This document shows, piece after piece, positions 11,967 through 21,661 of a DNA stretch of 64,000 bases. The notes beneath the pieces are model-generated. The model saw nothing but the letters and a program-made list of their open reading frames with translations, ran no database searches and had not been told where the DNA came from. Origin of the DNA: Microbulbifer hainanensis (lineage in GTDB: Bacteria > Pseudomonadota > Gammaproteobacteria > Pseudomonadales > Cellvibrionaceae); the NCBI RefSeq assembly GCF_014904735.1, contig NZ_JACZCR010000057.1, positions 61,054 to 125,053 of the forward strand. Direction: 5' to 3'. The position numbers and the translations under genes are program-made. Numbering within the stretch: position 1 is the stretch's first letter; every line of letters begins with the position of its first letter.

Positions 11967-13442
11967 ATGATGCCAGTAAGAGCCATTAGCTTTTTCATGA
12001 TTTTCCTGCTGGGAGCATGCGCACAGGCAGCCGATTGGCGCGGGGATGTGACCGACTTCGGTGATCGCCTGGTGGCACAAGGCGCGGTACCGGGCATGGG
12101 TGTGGCAGTGATTCGGGGCGACCAGGTCGTGTATCGACACGGCTTTGGCATAGCGGATGTAAATTCCGGCCGCAAGGTGGATAACGATACTTACTTTTAC
12201 ATCGCTTCGAGCACCAAAGCCCTGACCGCGACGGCCACCGCCCTCAAAGCCGCACGCGACGAACTCGATTTAAGTGCACCAATTACCGACTATTTGCCAG
12301 AACTAAAAGGCACCGTCTGGGATTCACAGCGGGTGACGCTGGACGACCTACTGGCCATGCGCCACGGAATGGAAGACCGCTGGCCAGTCGTTTTCCGCAC
12401 AGCCTACAGTGGGGACTTTACCCGCGCCAAATTGCTAGAGCTACTCAAGGACTACCAACCTGCGGAACGCGGCAAAAGTTTCGAATACAACAACCTCGGC
12501 TATAACATGCTCGGCTTGATACTCGGCCGAAAAGAAAAGAACAGCTGGAAACAGGCAGTTGAAAGCGAAGTCCTGGTGCCGCTGCAGATGTCGCAGACCA
12601 CAGCGGATTTGTCCGGGCTTCCGGAACAGCGAGTAGCCCTCCCCCATACCATTGCCACAAGCCCAGCCAGTCGTATTCCGTTGCTCAAGGCAGATGCGAA
12701 CCTGCACGCAGCAGGGGGACATTTTTCCACAGCCTCCAGCCTCGCCCGCTTTGTCGCGGCACACATCAGCGGAGGCATTATCGAAGGAAAACGCCTTTTA
12801 CCCGAACGGCCGCTGCTGCTGACACAAACCCAGCACTCGCAGCAGGATCGGCAATTTGGCGACTATCATCGCACCGGCTGGGGTTACGGATGGGACATCG
12901 GGGACTATGAGGGTGAGCGATTGCTACACCGTTTCGGTTCTTTCGCCGGTTACCGGGCTCACATGTCATTGATGCCGGACCACTCCATTGGTGTGGTGGT
13001 ACTTGCCAACGCCAATACGCCCGCAGTCGACCTGATGGCCAACTATATCTATGCACAACTGCTTGACCGGGACGGGGTGACGGAGCGTTTTGCCAGCAAG
13101 CTGAAGGAATTCGAAAGCCGGCTGGCGACCTATCGGGAGCACTATAAGACTGATTTACAGAAGCGCAAACAGCGATCTTCCGCCCTTGCCCATCAATTAA
13201 AAACCTATACCGGCACCTTCCAGAACGCCGAACTCGGCACAATGGTATGGCACCTTCGCAAGACGGGACTGGAAGTGCGCATGGGAATTGCACACTCTGC
13301 CGCCGAAATATATAACGCCGCGGATAATGAATTTCGCATCGAGGTGACCGGCCGCGGCAGTGTCGCGCACTTTCTTTTCGACGCCTCCGGCAATGTCACC
13401 GGGGTACGTTTTCTCGAGCGCGTGTTTGCAAAGCAACCCTGA
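11967..13442 (+). CDS. Serine beta-lactamase-like hydrolase (S12 / class C fold), exported
   Basis: This 491-residue protein has the S12/class C beta-lactamase fold used by beta-lactamases, D-aminopeptidases and esterases. The nucleophile motif S81-S-T-K84 and the second box Y174-N-N are present. The third box reads H321-R-F-G (LLHRFGSFAGYR) where S12 enzymes usually have H-x-G and true class C enzymes K-T-G, so a peptidase or esterase role is more likely than beta-lactam resistance. The N-terminus is a signal peptide; FLLGAC at 13-18 could be a lipobox. A beta-rich C-terminal domain (about 405-490) resembles DUF3471-type extensions. It follows the AraC gene by 35 bases and converges on the acylase gene. 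Confidence 0.88.
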   Translation: MMPVRAISFFMIFLLGACAQAADWRGDVTDFGDRLVAQGAVPGMGVAVIRGDQVVYRHGFGIADVNSGRKVDNDTYFYIASSTKALTATATALKAARDELDLSAPITDYLPELKGTVWDSQRVTLDDLLAMRHGMEDRWPVVFRTAYSGDFTRAKLLELLKDYQPAERGKSFEYNNLGYNMLGLILGRKEKNSWKQAVESEVLVPLQMSQTTADLSGLPEQRVALPHTIATSPASRIPLLKADANLHAAGGHFSTASSLARFVAAHISGGIIEGKRLLPERPLLLTQTQHSQQDRQFGDYHRTGWGYGWDIGDYEGERLLHRFGSFAGYRAHMSLMPDHSIGVVVLANANTPAVDLMANYIYAQLLDRDGVTERFASKLKEFESRLATYREHYKTDLQKRKQRSSALAHQLKTYTGTFQNAELGTMVWHLRKTGLEVRMGIAHSAAEIYNAADNEFRIEVTGRGSVAHFLFDASGNVTGVRFLERVFAKQP

Positions 13443-13459
13443 GAGCCACACAGGCCGGA

Positions 13460-15625
13460 TCAATTGGTTGCATTCGGCCGATAGCGCCTCGACAGATGCT
13501 TTAACAGCTCTGCCCGCTCTAAATACACATCCCGCAATTCCTCCCGGACAAAGAGTTCGGCCTGATCCGCATAATGCGGCGAGGTTGTATCGAGTGTGGC
13601 AGAGCCAAAATTGTGTATTGCTCGCGAGTGTACCTTGCCGCTGCGATCCCAGGACACCACCATGATAAAACTGTCGCCGGCCCTGTTTTCAAACTGCCTG
13701 AGGTTATTCAGTGGGCCACCGTAGACGGCGCGCAACGTATCGGGACCGCCGCTCAGCGGCCAGCTGTGTTCACCGCGCACATGACGATTGATCTCACCGA
13801 ATGGGACTTCGATAGTGCCGTAGAATTCGTAGAGCTGGTCGACCGTTTCTTTAAAGGCGCGGTCAATTACCGCGAAATCCGCTTTCTGTCCGTGCGCCTC
13901 CTGAATCGGCTCCAGGGTTAACACCGCCAGCGCCGCGTGCGTATCCTCCTTGTCGGTGGAGAGGTCCCAGTCCGCCAGAAATTTCAGCGCGTCGCGGTAT
14001 CTGCTCTGCCCGAATTGGGCTGGTTTTTCTGCCCGCAGCCATTGACGCAACTGCCGCACCTGGTAGGAGGCCGGATTATAGTGGTTGTCGAATTTCAATC
14101 GCATGAAGTCCTCTGCCGAGATCTTCTCACGTGCGCCGTAAAGCGCCTCAATCTGCAACGCCCGATTAGTGACAACTTTTTCAATGCCCATGGATGGAGG
14201 AAAGTTTTCTGCCCAGGCATCGTCGTCGCCATCGGTGGCCTGGAACGGCGGGTTGTTGGCGTTGTAGACCAGACCGCTTTTCGGGTTCAGGGTTTTCGGC
14301 ATCCTTCGGAAGTCCCGATAACCATGCCAGATTACGTCTGAGCGGTCGCCGGGCAGGTATTTACTCCAGTCCCACCCCTCGCTGCGCGCAGGGAACATCG
14401 CATTGTAGTAGTGGCCGATATTGCCCTCCCGATCCGCGTAAACGTAGTTGATGCTGGGCATGGCCTGCATTTTCAGCGCGGCCTCGAATTCGGATTTGTT
14501 CGTGGCCTTGTTCAGCGCCAGCATAAAGTCCAGAGTGCGTACTTCGCCCATGCCGGCCCAGCGCACGGCGTAGCTGCCGTATTCGGTCTGGAATACCGGC
14601 CCCTGCTCAGCGATCAGGATCTCCTTGTTAAACGTCCAGTGCAGCGGGCCGAACAGCTTCACGCGGATTTTAGCCTCGCGCCTATCAAAGTTATGCCACT
14701 GCCCGTCCAGCAGGTATTGGTCCGGGTGTTGCGGATTGATCGTCAACTGGTAGATATCCACCAGGTCTGGCTTGTTGACGGTATTGGCCCACCCCAGGTA
14801 TTCGTTGTGGCCGTGAATGATGACCGGCGCCCCCGGGAATGTGCCCCCGGTCATATTCCAGCCTTGCAGGGAATGAACCTGTGCCTCGTACCAGGCCACG
14901 GGACCGGTCAGTGGCTGGTGGGAGTTGACCAGCAACCGGGTAGCGCCATCGCTGGAGCGACTTGGTGCGACAGCGATGCCCTGGCTGCCGGTTGGCAGCG
15001 ACTGCTGCGGGACCCAGGCCAGGCTGTCCTCGCCATTCTTGGCAACTTCATGAGGTGCTTTCGGGTCAAGCAATTCGCCCAGCACCTTGTCGAAGCCGTA
15101 AAACATCGGCGTCTTGAAAGTAAAACCTGCCACCAGATCCTCACCGACGACCGGCAACAGGTAGCGCGATACCGCTTCAGGGTGCTGAGCGGCGTACAAG
15201 TTGAGGCCCGCCGCATAGGCTTCAGCCACGGCTCGCGCCTCCGGCGACAGTTGCGAATAACCGCTGGAAACCGCGGGCCAGATCCCCATCCACAGCGCCA
15301 GGTAATCCGTCTTCGCGGCCGACAAACCCTTTTCCGCCGCAAGGCTGCCACGAGTGGCAAGAATCACGCTCTGAATGGTGGCAAAGTCGTCCTCTGCGTG
15401 GGCATAGGCGAGCCCAAATGCAGCATCGGCATCAGTTTCACCGTATATATGTGGCACACCCCAGTTGTCCCGCAAAATTTCGACGTCGAACGCGCGAGCC
15501 TCGGCAACATAGTCGCGCTCGGACAACTGTGTCGCCATTGGCGCGGGTAAGTCCAGGTAGGCAATCCCAAATACACCGGCGAGCAACAACAGGAGCCCGG
15601 TCAGGATCCGCGATGTCTGTTTCAT
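13460..15625 (-). CDS. Penicillin acylase family protein (peptidase S45, Ntn hydrolase)
   Basis: S45 enzymes are periplasmic Ntn hydrolases that cleave amide-linked acyl groups from substrates such as penicillins, acyl-homoserine lactones or lipopeptides. The ATG at 15625 gives 721 residues, has the Shine-Dalgarno sequence AAGAAGAGGG and is followed by a hydrophobic export segment (about 7-23). The open frame extending to 16042 is rejected. The alpha-chain motif RDNWGVPHIYG is at 52-62. Self-processing should expose Ser214 in PTGSQGIAVAP as the beta-chain N-terminal nucleophile; the usual next residue is Asn, here Gln. NSHQPLTG at about 234 matches the family DPHL region. Substrate is unknown; quorum-signal or peptide deacylation are both possible. 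Confidence 0.93.
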   Translation of the reverse strand: MKQTSRILTGLLLLLAGVFGIAYLDLPAPMATQLSERDYVAEARAFDVEILRDNWGVPHIYGETDADAAFGLAYAHAEDDFATIQSVILATRGSLAAEKGLSAAKTDYLALWMGIWPAVSSGYSQLSPEARAVAEAYAAGLNLYAAQHPEAVSRYLLPVVGEDLVAGFTFKTPMFYGFDKVLGELLDPKAPHEVAKNGEDSLAWVPQQSLPTGSQGIAVAPSRSSDGATRLLVNSHQPLTGPVAWYEAQVHSLQGWNMTGGTFPGAPVIIHGHNEYLGWANTVNKPDLVDIYQLTINPQHPDQYLLDGQWHNFDRREAKIRVKLFGPLHWTFNKEILIAEQGPVFQTEYGSYAVRWAGMGEVRTLDFMLALNKATNKSEFEAALKMQAMPSINYVYADREGNIGHYYNAMFPARSEGWDWSKYLPGDRSDVIWHGYRDFRRMPKTLNPKSGLVYNANNPPFQATDGDDDAWAENFPPSMGIEKVVTNRALQIEALYGAREKISAEDFMRLKFDNHYNPASYQVRQLRQWLRAEKPAQFGQSRYRDALKFLADWDLSTDKEDTHAALAVLTLEPIQEAHGQKADFAVIDRAFKETVDQLYEFYGTIEVPFGEINRHVRGEHSWPLSGGPDTLRAVYGGPLNNLRQFENRAGDSFIMVVSWDRSGKVHSRAIHNFGSATLDTTSPHYADQAELFVREELRDVYLERAELLKHLSRRYRPNATN

Positions 15626-15989
15626 TCGGCCCTCTTCTTTATCGTTATTGGGCTCCAGTGTCTCCAAACAGGTCGACTGGGTAAACCGTTCAATCCGGAC
15701 AATTTGCCCACTACTTAACAGGACGCAGCGGCGGATCGATCGTGTTCCGGGCCTTAATCCGCACAGCAATACCCGGAGCATACCCACCCGGACCACACGA
15801 GAGCAGAGCATTCTTTGGCGCCAGCCTCTGGAAGGCCCGATCAGACAAACTAGACTGCAGGCAGCATCACCCTTGGCTGCAATCTGATGTTCCCGACCGC
15901 CGCCAAAGCCAGCATGGAGAACTACCCGCCAGGCATTGTCGGGCCGGCGGAAACGGCGACTACTTCCGCAATGAAAGCACACAACAAAC
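15626..15989. other. Divergent intergenic region, acylase / permease
   Basis: This 364-base gap separates the start of the acylase gene (minus) from the APC permease (plus) and must hold both promoters. I saw no hexamer pair that I trust. A 37-codon open frame (15887-16000) overlaps the permease start by 11 bases; since neither has a good Shine-Dalgarno sequence, translational coupling is possible but unproven. Confidence 0.5.
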
Positions 15990-17243
15990 ATGTCGAATAA
16001 GCTCAACCCCGTAGCGGTCTGGGCCCTCGCCGCTGGCGGCATGGTAGGCGGCGGGATCTACACCGTACTAGGGGTTGTCATCGCGGTTTCTGCCCAGTGG
16101 AGCTGGCTGGCGTTTGCCTACATCGGAATTCTCGCCATTACCTCCACCTACAGTTACGTTTTCCTGTCGAACAAGTTCGCGGAAAGTGGCGGAGCCTTTG
16201 CCTTTCTGGAGAGAACCGTGGCTCAGGGCCTGGCGGGCAGCCTGGCGTGGACACTGATCCTGGGCTACGTACTCACTATTTCGGTCTATGCTTTCGTGTT
16301 CGGCCACTACCTGTCGTTTGCCTTCCACGGCAACCCATTGATGATACGGCTACTGGCCGGCGGTATCGTCGCGGCGCTGATTGCCCTCAATCTGGCCGGG
16401 GTGGGCAAAATGACCAAGGTGGAGATCACTATTGTCTCCGCGAATCTTCTGATGTTGCTGGCGCTGGGGGTTTACGGCCTCGGGCAATGGGACTCCACTA
16501 AACTGGTTTCCGGTATAGAGCCACGGCCACTGTGGTCGGGCCTTTTTGGGGGCGCGGCGATATTCATGGCCTATGAGGGCTTCCAGCTATTGAGCTATGA
16601 GTACGACAAAATCAAGGATCCGCAGAAATACTTCATGCCGGTCCTTATCAGTGCCACCTGCTTCGTGGTGCTCCTCTACATCATCGTAACCCTCGGGGCG
16701 AGCTTTCTTGGAGGCGCAACCTCACTGGTGGATTTCAAGGAAATTGCCCTTTCCATCGCCGCCAAGAAAGCCTTCGGTACCGTCGGAGTCATAGTGATTA
16801 CCGTGGCCGCCTGCTTTGCCACTGCGGCAGCAATAAACTCTACTCTGTTTTCAACCGCGCAGCTGTCGAAGCGTATCGCCGATGAAAATGAGCTACCCGA
16901 GTGGTTCCGACACACCAACAGTAACAACATACCCGACCGCTCGATTATTTTACTGGGGGCACTGGCGGGCCTGCTCGCCGTAATCGGTTCCCTGAGCTCA
17001 CTGGTGGAGGCTGCAAGTCTCGTGTTTGTCACTACTTTCGGCATCGTCAACTGGCTATGCCTGAAGGAGCGCGAGAGTATCAAGTGGATTCCGACCGTGG
17101 GAATATTTATCGCCGTTACCACCGCTTTGTCACTGCTTTTCCGACTCGCCGTCTCTAAACCGGTACCGCTTGGGGCCCTGGTCCTCGTGATCCTGCTGAT
17201 CCTACTGGGACGTCCCCAGTTGCTAAAACATACCGGGAGCTAG
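15990..17243 (+). CDS. APC superfamily amino acid permease
   Basis: This 417-residue inner-membrane protein has about 12 helices and the APC-superfamily opening ALAAGGMVGGGIYTVLG at about 13-29, the unwound helix 1 motif that binds the amino and carboxyl groups of the substrate. The helix 2-3 region (NKFAESGGAFAFLERTV) matches the family (SGGxYxYxxxxxG). It probably imports an amino acid or amine by proton or sodium symport or by antiport. It lies five bases ahead of a lipoprotein gene, so the two form an operon, and it diverges from the acylase: the acylase could release the amino compound that this protein takes up (inference). Confidence 0.9.
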   Translation: MSNKLNPVAVWALAAGGMVGGGIYTVLGVVIAVSAQWSWLAFAYIGILAITSTYSYVFLSNKFAESGGAFAFLERTVAQGLAGSLAWTLILGYVLTISVYAFVFGHYLSFAFHGNPLMIRLLAGGIVAALIALNLAGVGKMTKVEITIVSANLLMLLALGVYGLGQWDSTKLVSGIEPRPLWSGLFGGAAIFMAYEGFQLLSYEYDKIKDPQKYFMPVLISATCFVVLLYIIVTLGASFLGGATSLVDFKEIALSIAAKKAFGTVGVIVITVAACFATAAAINSTLFSTAQLSKRIADENELPEWFRHTNSNNIPDRSIILLGALAGLLAVIGSLSSLVEAASLVFVTTFGIVNWLCLKERESIKWIPTVGIFIAVTTALSLLFRLAVSKPVPLGALVLVILLILLGRPQLLKHTGS

Positions 17244-17248
17244 ATAAA

Positions 17249-18034
17249 ATGGTCTATACCGGAGGAACCAAACCGGCCAGCGCCGGCCTGCTGCTTCTCG
17301 CCATCACAGTTACTGTCGCGCTGGCATCCTGTGGCCAGTCCGGCCAGCAAAAACCCGCGCGACTCCGTCTGGGCAACTTCCTTTGGGAAACCGATCAGGT
17401 AAAAATCGCTCTCTACAGGGACTCAGAGCAGCAGAAGAATGCCACTCTCAGCTACGGCAAACTATCCGATTACCAGGCACTAAAGCCGGGCCGCTACCGG
17501 ATGCGGGTGGCCGCTGGGGACCACGACATTCTGGAAAAAACTTTTGGCCTGGGCAGCGGGGAGGCCTATACACTGATCATTGCCGGTATCGCGAGCGGTG
17601 CACCAGAACTAAATAAGGAAACTTTGAACAAGAAGTTGCACACCTTCGTAGAAGGTAGCATCGCGCGAACATCCAATGGCTACCTGCCACAAATGTTGCT
17701 TATCAACGATTTTTTCGTGGAGGAGAAAGAGACGGGCCAATTCCGCATCATCAACTTGATGCCAGGCACCACATGTCTCCATGGAAAACTGATGAACGAA
17801 AGCAAGAATGAACTTTCTTCGACGCTCGAGTATTTTCACGGGAGTCCCTCGCAGCCCGTGTCCACGGGCGATCTGGAGCTAGAACTGTCTTTCAGCGGCT
17901 CACCACTCAAATTCAGCGAGCAAACGGTGACTATCCGCGAACGGGCGCTAAACAGCTTTTTCATCATCCCCCGTAAAGGACACTACCTTACATCGCCCGT
18001 GGTAGTGAGAGGCGTCACTGAAAATTCCCCTTAA
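17249..18034 (+). CDS. Lipoprotein with DUF4397-like domain
   Basis: This 261-residue protein has a signal peptide ending in the lipobox ALASC (Cys28), so it should be a lipoprotein. Residues 40-95 (LGNFLWETDQVKIALYRD, then a stretch with LKPGRYRMRVAAGD) follow the DUF4397 pattern of beta strands ending in 'l.pG.y.v.v..ag'. Function is unknown; DUF4397 proteins are secreted Ig-like domains. It begins five bases after the permease stop and is almost certainly co-transcribed with it. Confidence 0.8.
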   Translation: MVYTGGTKPASAGLLLLAITVTVALASCGQSGQQKPARLRLGNFLWETDQVKIALYRDSEQQKNATLSYGKLSDYQALKPGRYRMRVAAGDHDILEKTFGLGSGEAYTLIIAGIASGAPELNKETLNKKLHTFVEGSIARTSNGYLPQMLLINDFFVEEKETGQFRIINLMPGTTCLHGKLMNESKNELSSTLEYFHGSPSQPVSTGDLELELSFSGSPLKFSEQTVTIRERALNSFFIIPRKGHYLTSPVVVRGVTENSP

Positions 18035-18481
18035 GCGAGGAGATCAGCAGAAAGGAACCCGCAGGCGCGGCAAAGCGACCATGCCCCTCCATCCAATACG
18101 GGTACGCGGCGTACTAGACATCCGCGTTCAGTTTCGCGAGCTTGCCGCCCATGAGATTCGAGTATCTGCCAATGGATACCGAGGTCAGTCGCATCTGTCC
18201 CGTCGATCTCCCCGATTCTGTGATTCAATTATCTTTTTCACTGTACGACTGGTACGTCTATGATGACCACCCGGTTTTGGTGCGTATTTGTCTAGACCGG
18301 ATGGAATTTCTTCACTACGCTCGGAGCGTTTTACCCAGTAGGCGAATCGGACACGCGTCCAAATCTCGCGGTCGATAGAGGGTGGAAGTTTTGTATCGTT
18401 GTCCCCTGCGGTACGGCTTGGCGTCGCTGGTTTGGCGCAGTCCAGAGAGAAAATACTCTGATTAATCCAAGGGGATTAAAA
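18035..18481. other. Gene-less stretch of about 450 bases
   Basis: No convincing gene was found here. A 78-codon frame at 18142-18378 lacks a Shine-Dalgarno sequence and resembles no family I know; the short frames on the minus strand look like chance. The last 40 bases should contain the promoter and leader of the esterase gene, with AAGGGG just before its ATG. It could hold decayed sequence, but I cannot identify a source. Confidence 0.4.
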
Positions 18482-19936
18482 ATGATAAGAACGCTCCGCA
18501 CCACATCGCTGGCGCTCGTCGCCAGTTCCGCAATCTTCAGTAGCAACCTGTACGCAGAACCCGGTGATTACAGTTTCTGGGCCACGCTGGTCAACCTGGC
18601 TTCGCCCGACAAAGCCAATGCGAAAGTCACCGAAGCGCAGACCGAGGGCATGTACCCGCTGACCATGGACGACCCCGGCTTCGACGATAATTTCGATCCG
18701 GCGGACTACGACAACTGGCAGAAAGTCGATGTACCCGTGAGCAGTGGTGCCATGTGTGGAAATGGCTCACCCTACAAGTTTTTCGTCAACCGCGTGCCGG
18801 ATACCAGCAACACCATTTTCTACTTCGAAGGCGGCGGCGCCTGCTGGGATTATGCAAGCTGCTCCGGGCAGGCCGGGATACGCGGTGCACGCAACCCGAA
18901 CGGCATTCCGGATGACTATGTACAGAACATCAACCTGCTCGATTTCGAGAACTCTTCCAACCTGGCCACCGCGGCAGTGTCGCCGCTGATCTACACCCAT
19001 CATCCCTACAACCAGTTTAAAACCGGCGAGTGGAATCTTGTCTATGTGCCCTACTGCACTGGTGATATTTATGTCGGTGACAAAACGGAAGTCTACACCG
19101 ACCCGACCGGGCAGAACCCGGACCTGATCTGGCACCACAACGGGCTACGCAACGTGCAGGCGGTGGTCTCGTGGGTAAAGAACAATCTGCAGAAACCCAA
19201 GCAGATGGTCGCGGCGGGGTGCAGTGCCGGCAGTATCGGCGCACTGCTGAATTACTCGAAACTGCGCCAGGATATGAATGTCGACTACGGCTACCTGATC
19301 GACGACTCGGGCCCGCTGTACCGCGCGCCACTGGATAGCACCGACAAGGACACCTACCCGTCCCTGCCACTACATCACGAGGTGCTGGATTCCTGGACGA
19401 CTTTCACTCCCGACGACGACCCGGATGCGGTAAACCCGATCAATATGCTCGCCCAAATCACTCCGGGATTTGATAATAACGAACTCGCCTCTCTCTACGT
19501 CGCCCTGTCGAACAAATTCCCCGGCGACCGGCTGGGTGTTACGCACTTCCTCGCCGATGGTAACTTCTCGTCCTATTCCTACGAACGCTTTCACGAGGAT
19601 ATCTATAATGATCCCGATGCGGATTCGCGACTGAATAAATTGCGCCAGAAGTGGCAGCAGGACACCTTTACCAACCTGATCCCTGAGCTGCAACAGACGG
19701 CCAACTGGGGCTATTACTTCCCGATGTACCGGGATTTCAACGAGAGCCACTGCACGACGATTCTCGATCTGGAATATGGGGAAATCGCCGAGCACGGTCT
19801 GGTACTCAGGGACTTCCTCGATAACATCGTCAATTACCAAGGCGGCGCAATGATCCGCGCCTATGAAAGCGACCAGGTTTCCGATTTCGAAAACAATCAC
19901 AACTGGTTCTACGATCTGGTGGGCGGGCTGCTGTAA
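18482..19936 (+). CDS. Pectinacetylesterase/Notum-family serine hydrolase, exported
   Basis: This 484-residue protein carries a signal peptide (about 1-25, cleavage after LYA). The pectinacetylesterase/Notum family features are clear: FEGGGACWD at 115-123 builds the oxyanion hole, and GCSAGS places the nucleophile at Ser248. A family-typical DDSGP follows about 30 residues later. Members remove acetyl or acyl groups from pectin, other glycans or lipid-modified proteins. In a marine polysaccharide degrader a glycan deacetylase is plausible, but no other glycan-degrading enzyme is nearby. The Shine-Dalgarno sequence is strong (AAGGGG). Confidence 0.88.
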   Translation: MIRTLRTTSLALVASSAIFSSNLYAEPGDYSFWATLVNLASPDKANAKVTEAQTEGMYPLTMDDPGFDDNFDPADYDNWQKVDVPVSSGAMCGNGSPYKFFVNRVPDTSNTIFYFEGGGACWDYASCSGQAGIRGARNPNGIPDDYVQNINLLDFENSSNLATAAVSPLIYTHHPYNQFKTGEWNLVYVPYCTGDIYVGDKTEVYTDPTGQNPDLIWHHNGLRNVQAVVSWVKNNLQKPKQMVAAGCSAGSIGALLNYSKLRQDMNVDYGYLIDDSGPLYRAPLDSTDKDTYPSLPLHHEVLDSWTTFTPDDDPDAVNPINMLAQITPGFDNNELASLYVALSNKFPGDRLGVTHFLADGNFSSYSYERFHEDIYNDPDADSRLNKLRQKWQQDTFTNLIPELQQTANWGYYFPMYRDFNESHCTTILDLEYGEIAEHGLVLRDFLDNIVNYQGGAMIRAYESDQVSDFENNHNWFYDLVGGLL

Positions 19937-19982
19937 TTTACCACTGACGCGGGTTGCCGATCGCGCATTTCAGCAATCCGCG

Positions 19983-20645
19983 TTATTGGAGCAGACGCTC
20001 TCGCGCTTCCCGCAAGCGCTGCCGCAAATACTCCTGTCGAGTCGTGCCCTGCGGAAATGCATCCATCTTCTGCACTTCGGCAACGATGCGCTGCTCTTCG
20101 GCCTTGTATGCAGCAAAGCCCGGCACCTGCTCATAGGGATCGTATGCCTGGGCGCTCTGCAGCGAGCGACTGCGGTATTCCTCAACCAGCGCCTGTGAAG
20201 CCTGCTCGAACTCTGCCTGACTATCACTGTTGCGCTCGAGCCACTCGAGCTTGAGCGCCAGCGCCTCATAGGCGAGTATCCGCCCCTCGCCCTCGATGCC
20301 CTCGATAAGCTGCCAGACCTGCTCGTCTGAAAGTCCGGAATTACCTCCGCTGAAATAATCTGCCAGCGCCTGCTTCTCCCGCTCGCGGTCGAAATAGGTC
20401 TGTACCCGCGGGTTGTCCAGCAAGGCAGCCAGCGCCTCTTCGGACATCCCTTCAGGCAGCTCACCTTCTGGCAAGGCTTCCTGGACCGCCCCCATTTCCG
20501 TGGTGAGGTGCGCGGCCGATCTTTCAAGGGTTGAAGAATCAGCAAACACCGGCGCGCGGCTCCACCAGTCCCCCAGCATATGGATGCCGCCATACAGGAG
20601 CGCCGGCACCACAATCCAGGCAGCTCCGCGAAGTTTCTTTAACAT
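19983..20645 (-). CDS. Helical membrane-anchored protein, lipase-foldase-like
   Basis: This 220-residue protein has one N-terminal hydrophobic segment (about 8-24, AAWIVVPALLYGGIHML), then an almost entirely helical, charged periplasmic part. The architecture and a few segments (VQTYFDREREKQALADYFSG, EYLRQRLREARERLL) resemble steric lipase chaperones (LifO), but it is shorter than their usual 280-340 residues and I see no lipase gene beside it. The resemblance may be only helical composition. It converges on the esterase gene with 46 bases between them. GGAACT precedes the ATG. Confidence 0.7.
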   Translation of the reverse strand: MLKKLRGAAWIVVPALLYGGIHMLGDWWSRAPVFADSSTLERSAAHLTTEMGAVQEALPEGELPEGMSEEALAALLDNPRVQTYFDREREKQALADYFSGGNSGLSDEQVWQLIEGIEGEGRILAYEALALKLEWLERNSDSQAEFEQASQALVEEYRSRSLQSAQAYDPYEQVPGFAAYKAEEQRIVAEVQKMDAFPQGTTRQEYLRQRLREARERLLQ

Positions 20646-20820
20646 TATTTAGTTCCGCATTTGTGCGCTCACGCCCAGTTAACCACAGGGTGTGTGACGC
20701 GGAAATACGGCAGGTCAGACAGGCGTCGATTGATGCGCCGGTGCCGGCGGTGGCACTGGAATGTGCCGATTAGCTGAGCTTACGGGAAGGAGTTACTTGG
20801 GGAGGACTGATGTAAGGGCA

Positions 20821-21069
20821 TCATACCCAGTTGAGCTTCTGCTCCTCATCACCCTTGTCCGCGCAGGGGGTCTTCTTCGGCGGCACGTAGCCCACGCGGG
20901 ACTCAGCGGGAACATGCTGATTCTCCCAGTTCGCGACTGCTTCGCCGCACAGCTGACGCTGTTCCGGAGTCAGGCTGACACCGTTGGGCCATTTACCCAG
21001 CTCAATGGCGCGCTTCAGGCTCGCGATGATTTGCGGATTGAGATTATTCAACAACTGCTCGAAAGACAC
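20821..21069 (-). CDS. DUF1315 (YeaC-like) protein
   Basis: This 82-residue cytoplasmic protein matches the YeaC/DUF1315 family, known widely in gammaproteobacteria but without an assigned function. The conserved signature is at residues 10-35 (LNPQIIASLKRAIELGKWPN followed by GVSLTPEQR). The start is GTG with GAGGT upstream. It lies just beyond the rplQ terminator, so it probably has its own promoter or is read by read-through. Confidence 0.88.
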   Translation of the reverse strand: MSFEQLLNNLNPQIIASLKRAIELGKWPNGVSLTPEQRQLCGEAVANWENQHVPAESRVGYVPPKKTPCADKGDEEQKLNWV

Positions 21070-21094
21070 GGTAGCGATACCTCGTAGTTCAGAT

Positions 21095-21128
21095 ACAAAA
21101 AAGCCGGTCGTAAGACCGGCTTTTTTGT
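21095..21128. terminator. Terminator of the alpha ribosomal operon
   Basis: A perfect 15-bp inverted repeat (21095-21109 with 21114-21128, loop GTAA) has a GC-rich centre (AAGCCGGTC / GACCGGCTT) and A/T runs on both outer sides. On the minus strand it gives a hairpin and T-run 15 bases after the rplQ stop. Confidence 0.93.
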
Positions 21129-21143
21129 ACGGGACGCCGGTGC

Positions 21144-21536
21144 TTACGCCTCGGCGGCTTCTGCCGCTTCGTCCGCAACCGGACGGTCTACCAGCTCGAC
21201 GTAGGCCATCGGGGCCTTATCGCCGGCACGGAAGCCGCACTTCAGGATACGGATGTAACCGCCCGGACGCGCTTCGTAACGCGGACCCAGTTCGTCGAAC
21301 AGCTTGCGCACTGCATCCTTGTCGCGGATACGGGCGAAAGCCAGACGGCGGTTGGCAACACTGTCCTTCTTGGCCAGGGTAATCAGCGGCTCGGCAACGC
21401 GACGCAGCTCCTTGGCCTTCGGCAGTGTGGTTTTGATCAGTTCGTGCTCTACCAGAGAAGCGGTCATGTTCTTGAACATGGCCTTGCGGTGAGCGCTGGT
21501 ACGGCTGAATTTACGGCCACTATAGCGATGACGCAT
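21144..21536 (-). CDS. rplQ: 50S ribosomal protein L17
   Basis: L17 belongs to the large subunit near the exit tunnel. The N-terminus [20 protein letters not shown] is diagnostic. At 130 residues it is close to the E. coli 127, with a short Ala/Glu tail. It is the last gene of the alpha operon, 125 bases after rpoA. Confidence 0.98.
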   Translation of the reverse strand: MRHRYSGRKFSRTSAHRKAMFKNMTASLVEHELIKTTLPKAKELRRVAEPLITLAKKDSVANRRLAFARIRDKDAVRKLFDELGPRYEARPGGYIRILKCGFRAGDKAPMAYVELVDRPVADEAAEAAEA

Positions 21537-21661
21537 GACTCAATTCCTTACGACCTTATTGCTGTCTCAGCAAGTCGTGCTGGAGCGGTGTCTCGCCAGA
21601 TGTCGTGGCACCGCTCGGGTTCTTTCTTTTACGCGCGACCGGAGTCGCGCCTACCAAATGC

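Noticed and set aside
15887..16000. 37-codon frame overlapping the permease start
   Set aside because: It has no ribosome-binding site or recognisable product; noted only as a possible coupling leader.
15626..16042. N-terminal extension of the S45 acylase
   Set aside because: It is Arg/Cys-rich sequence unlike the family and overlaps the divergent permease start; ATG 15625 has a strong Shine-Dalgarno sequence and export segment.
18142..18378. 78-codon frame in the gap before the esterase gene
   Set aside because: No ribosome-binding site, no family resemblance and no matching neighbour.
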